Source of the DNA: Xanthobacteraceae bacterium
Lineage (GTDB): Bacteria > Pseudomonadota > Alphaproteobacteria > Rhizobiales > Xanthobacteraceae
DNA: 7,076 nucleotides
NCBI GenBank assembly: GCA_030043285.1
Contig: JASHXZ010000292.1
Coordinates: forward strand, 1-7,076
Direction: 5' to 3'
Translations under genes and position numbers: made by a program
The notes under the pieces: model-generated
Database searches by the model: none
The model's input: the letters and a program-made list of their open reading frames with translations, nothing else
What the model was told of the DNA's origin: nothing
Part shown: positions 6,038-7,076 of the stretch, piece by piece
How the letters are laid out: each line of letters opens with the position of its first letter
Numbering within the stretch: the stretch's first letter is position 1

Positions 6038-6114
6038 GGTCCCGTAGCTCAGCCGGATAGAGCAGCGGTTTCCTAAACCGAAGGTCACAGGTTCGAGTCC
6101 TGTCGGGACCGCCA
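6038..6114 (+). tRNA. tRNA-Arg (anticodon CCT)
   Basis: A complete 77-base cloverleaf with encoded CCA. The acceptor stem GGTCCCG (6038-6044) pairs with CGGGACC (6104-6110); G6111 is the discriminator and CCA is 6112-6114. The D stem is GCTC/GAGC (6047-6050 with 6060-6063). The anticodon loop TTCCTAA puts CCT at 6072-6074, read as Arg AGG. The T arm is ACAGG-TTCGAGT-CCTGT (6087-6103). The top pair of the anticodon stem, G6065 with A6081, is a mismatch. It follows its own promoter, divergent from the nuclease-fold gene. The intact 3' end faces a repressor and integrase, so it may be an integration site. Confidence 0.95.
6091..6114. other. Possible attachment site at the tRNA 3' end
   Basis: Tyrosine recombinases often integrate into the T arm and 3' end of tRNA genes and rebuild the end. 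The repressor-integrase pair begins 86 bases to the right, consistent with an element edge here. No second copy of the tRNA 3' end is visible in the window; it would be expected to the right of it. This is inferred from context only. Confidence 0.3.
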
Positions 6115-6133
6115 ATTTGTGGATGTTTCTGCG

Positions 6134-6165
6134 AAGAGACGAAGTTTCTGTCTCTTTTTCGTCTC
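6134..6165 (+). terminator. tRNA-Arg 3' terminator region, two alternative hairpins
   Basis: AAGAGAC (6134-6140) can pair with GTCTCTT (6150-6156), followed by a T run to 6159: a rho-independent terminator about 20 bases after the tRNA. Alternatively GAGACGAA (6136-6143) pairs perfectly with TTCGTCTC (6158-6165), using up the T run. The two stems exclude each other. Confidence 0.6.
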
Positions 6166-6199
6166 CCCCTAACAAGTCCGCAGCAAAGCGGCGCCCCGC

Positions 6200-6454
6200 T
6201 CAATCTTCAGACTGTCGATGGAAGGGGGCGTCTTGAAAAAAGTAGATGGGGCTATCGACGCTCAAAATGGCTTTGAGCCCATTGAGCTGCGCAGCAGTAA
6301 GCCGGGTCTTTCCCTGCTCGATCAGTTCTACCTCCTTCACAGTGAGCCCGAGTTCATCCGCCAACTCTCCCTGGCTGATCGATAGTTCCGACCGCCGCTG
6401 GCGGACGCGGTTGCCGATATACGAGTCAATGGGATTAGAGTTGTTGCGCGGCAC
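6200..6454 (-). CDS. Short XRE-family helix-turn-helix regulator
   Basis: An 84-residue DNA-binding protein. The segment IGNRVRQRRSELSISQGELA, continued by DELGLTVKEVELIEQGKTR, fills a Cro/CI-type helix-turn-helix (about residues 13-68). The N-terminal NPIDSYIGNRVRQRR and the later SPIYFFQDAP resemble the alphaproteobacterial XRE family that usually starts NPID-x-HVG-x-RVR-x-RR and has a VPI-x-FFF segment; those proteins tend to be longer, so this is a short form ending soon after FFQDAPF. GTG 6454 is the only start, since TGA occurs two codons upstream; its ribosome site is weak. It is divergent from the integrase, and the gap holds repeats suited to an operator, so it is probably the element's repressor controlling itself and the integrase. 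The target sequence is not shown directly. Confidence 0.8.
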   Translation of the reverse strand: MPRNNSNPIDSYIGNRVRQRRSELSISQGELADELGLTVKEVELIEQGKTRLTAAQLNGLKAILSVDSPIYFFQDAPFHRQSED

Positions 6455-6495
6455 AGTCGCTCACGGGACAGGTGCAACTATCGGCATGTTTACGG

Positions 6496-6635
6496 TATGG
6501 CCAATTCTGTGTCAGGGCATTGATATTGCGATATAATTTCTGATATTTATGGCCGATAAATTTGGCTTATCATCCCAGCATTCCCCGAAGCCCCTGAAAA
6601 CACCCGGTATTTCTCTTGCAACACTATTGGCCATA
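6496..6635. repeat. Three copies of the motif TATGGCCRAT
   Basis: TATGGCCAAT lies at 6496-6505, TATGGCCGAT at 6548-6557, and the exact inverse of the first, ATTGGCCATA, at 6626-6635. The third copy is the centre of the 6618-6642 inverted repeat. Candidates are repressor operators or recombinase-type binding sites. Confidence 0.5.
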
Positions 6636-6642
6636 GTGTTGC
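6618..6642. repeat. Perfect 10-5-10 inverted repeat upstream of integrase core
   Basis: GCAACACTAT (6618-6627) and ATAGTGTTGC (6633-6642) are perfect inverted arms around TGGCC. It lies 32 bases before ATG 6675. The dimensions suit a dimeric repressor operator; a recombinase core site or mRNA hairpin is also possible. Confidence 0.6.
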
Positions 6643-6674
6643 GCGGCCGTTCCAAGAAAGCCGACCTGAATGGG

Positions 6675-7076
6675 ATGACGCTCTACACGAGCGCCGGAGC
6701 CCGTAAGTATTTGAACGCCGCCGAGCGGCAACGCTTCGCACGAGCCGTGGTGACGATGCAGCCCGAGCATGGGCTGTTCTGCCTAGTCCTCATGTGGAGC
6801 GGGTGTCGAATCTCAGAAGCCCTAGCGGTTACTCCCGTGGCGATCGATCGCGAGGCGGGTACGATCGCCTTCGTGACATTGAAGCGGCGCAAGGCTGTGG
6901 TCGTGCGACAAGTGCCCATTCCGGCTGAACTGGTCCAGGCGCTTACTGAAGTGTTCGACCTTGTGAAGCGGGAGACAGAACCCGCTCTCCGGGAAGTTCG
7001 GCTCTGGCGGTGGAGCCGAAGCGCCGCGTGGCGCTGCGTCAAAGAAGTTATGAAACGCGCGGGGCTCTCAGGTTCG
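6675..7076 (+). CDS. Tyrosine recombinase/integrase, C-terminus cut by window end
   Basis: The first 134 residues of a phage-integrase-family protein, with the frame open to the window end. The catalytic domain is visible from the start: SGCRISEALAV carries the first catalytic Arg (Arg45); IAFVTLKRRKAVVVRQVPIP is the beta-hairpin with the catalytic Lys (Lys70 or Lys73); RLWRWSRSAAWRCVKEVMK leads towards the His-x-x-Arg and Tyr motifs, which lie beyond 7076. The beginning MTLYTSAGARKYLNAAERQRF matches, as I recall, compact rhizobial integrases of about 200 residues that have little or no N-terminal core-binding domain, so ATG 6675 is preferred. The frame is also open from ATG 6549, adding 42 residues with poor codon bias and no recognisable domain; neither start has a clear ribosome site. 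It reads away from the tRNA into the presumed element. Confidence 0.82.
   Translation, partial: MTLYTSAGARKYLNAAERQRFARAVVTMQPEHGLFCLVLMWSGCRISEALAVTPVAIDREAGTIAFVTLKRRKAVVVRQVPIPAELVQALTEVFDLVKRETEPALREVRLWRWSRSAAWRCVKEVMKRAGLSGS

Larger units (their letters stand above)
6455..6674. promoter_or_regulatory. AT-rich divergent control region of repressor and integrase
   Basis: This region is clearly richer in A+T than the rest of the window. It contains a perfect TATAAT (6532-6537, + strand, no good -35), a 10/12 palindrome ATATTGCGATAT (6523-6534) over that -10, GATAT repeated at 6522, 6530 and 6542, the three-copy motif TATGGCCRAT, and the inverted repeat at 6618-6642. An ATG at 6549 opens the integrase frame only about 12 bases after the -10, so it would be nearly leaderless. 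Promoter and operator roles are inferred from layout. Confidence 0.4.

Noticed and set aside
5990..6203. Two minus-strand open frames across the tRNA, with peptide GGPDRTRTCDLRFRKPLL
   Set aside because: This peptide is the antisense translation of a tRNA gene, a well-known spurious annotation.
1..7076. CRISPR arrays, insertion sequences, rRNA genes or riboswitches
   Set aside because: No regularly spaced repeats, transposase motifs, rRNA segments or recognised riboswitch cores were seen on either strand.

Overview
The window looks like chromosomal DNA of a high-GC alphaproteobacterium of the order Rhizobiales (Hyphomicrobiales), probably near Bradyrhizobium, Rhodopseudomonas or Nitrobacter. 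The clues are the gene order helicase C-terminus, S4-domain protein, 7Fe ferredoxin, CarD, the CarD sequence itself, and promoter-like elements of the CTATA type. This placement is inferred from remembered family sequences; no database was searched.

Left part (1-2913, + strand): the last 75 codons of a probable SUV3-like RNA/DNA helicase are followed without a gap by a small S4 RNA-binding protein, then a seven-iron ferredoxin (fdxA) and a CarD-family RNA polymerase-binding regulator with a long, hairpin-rich leader and a strong terminator. Next is an unrecognised membrane-anchored periplasmic protein with a Pro/Ala-rich linker and LTXXQ-like motifs, closed by its own terminator.

Middle part (2921-5847, - strand): three envelope genes. 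A nuclease-fold secreted protein that seems to have lost key catalytic residues overlaps by 4 bases (GTGA) a lipoprotein M48 metalloprotease with a C-terminal LysM domain. Downstream of these is a small DUF4118-type four-helix membrane protein.

Right part (5956-7076): a tRNA-Arg(CCT) gene with its promoter and 3' hairpins, then a change of character: AT-richer DNA with a short XRE-type repressor (- strand) divergent from a tyrosine recombinase (+ strand) that is cut by the window end before its His-x-x-Arg and Tyr residues. A repressor and integrase next to an intact tRNA 3' end is the classic edge of an integrated element. The 220 bases between the two genes hold a 10-base motif in three copies and a perfect 10-5-10 inverted repeat. 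These are the least explained signals in the window. I did not find convincing evidence for a wholly new system; the element edge is the best lead and most of it lies to the right of this window.
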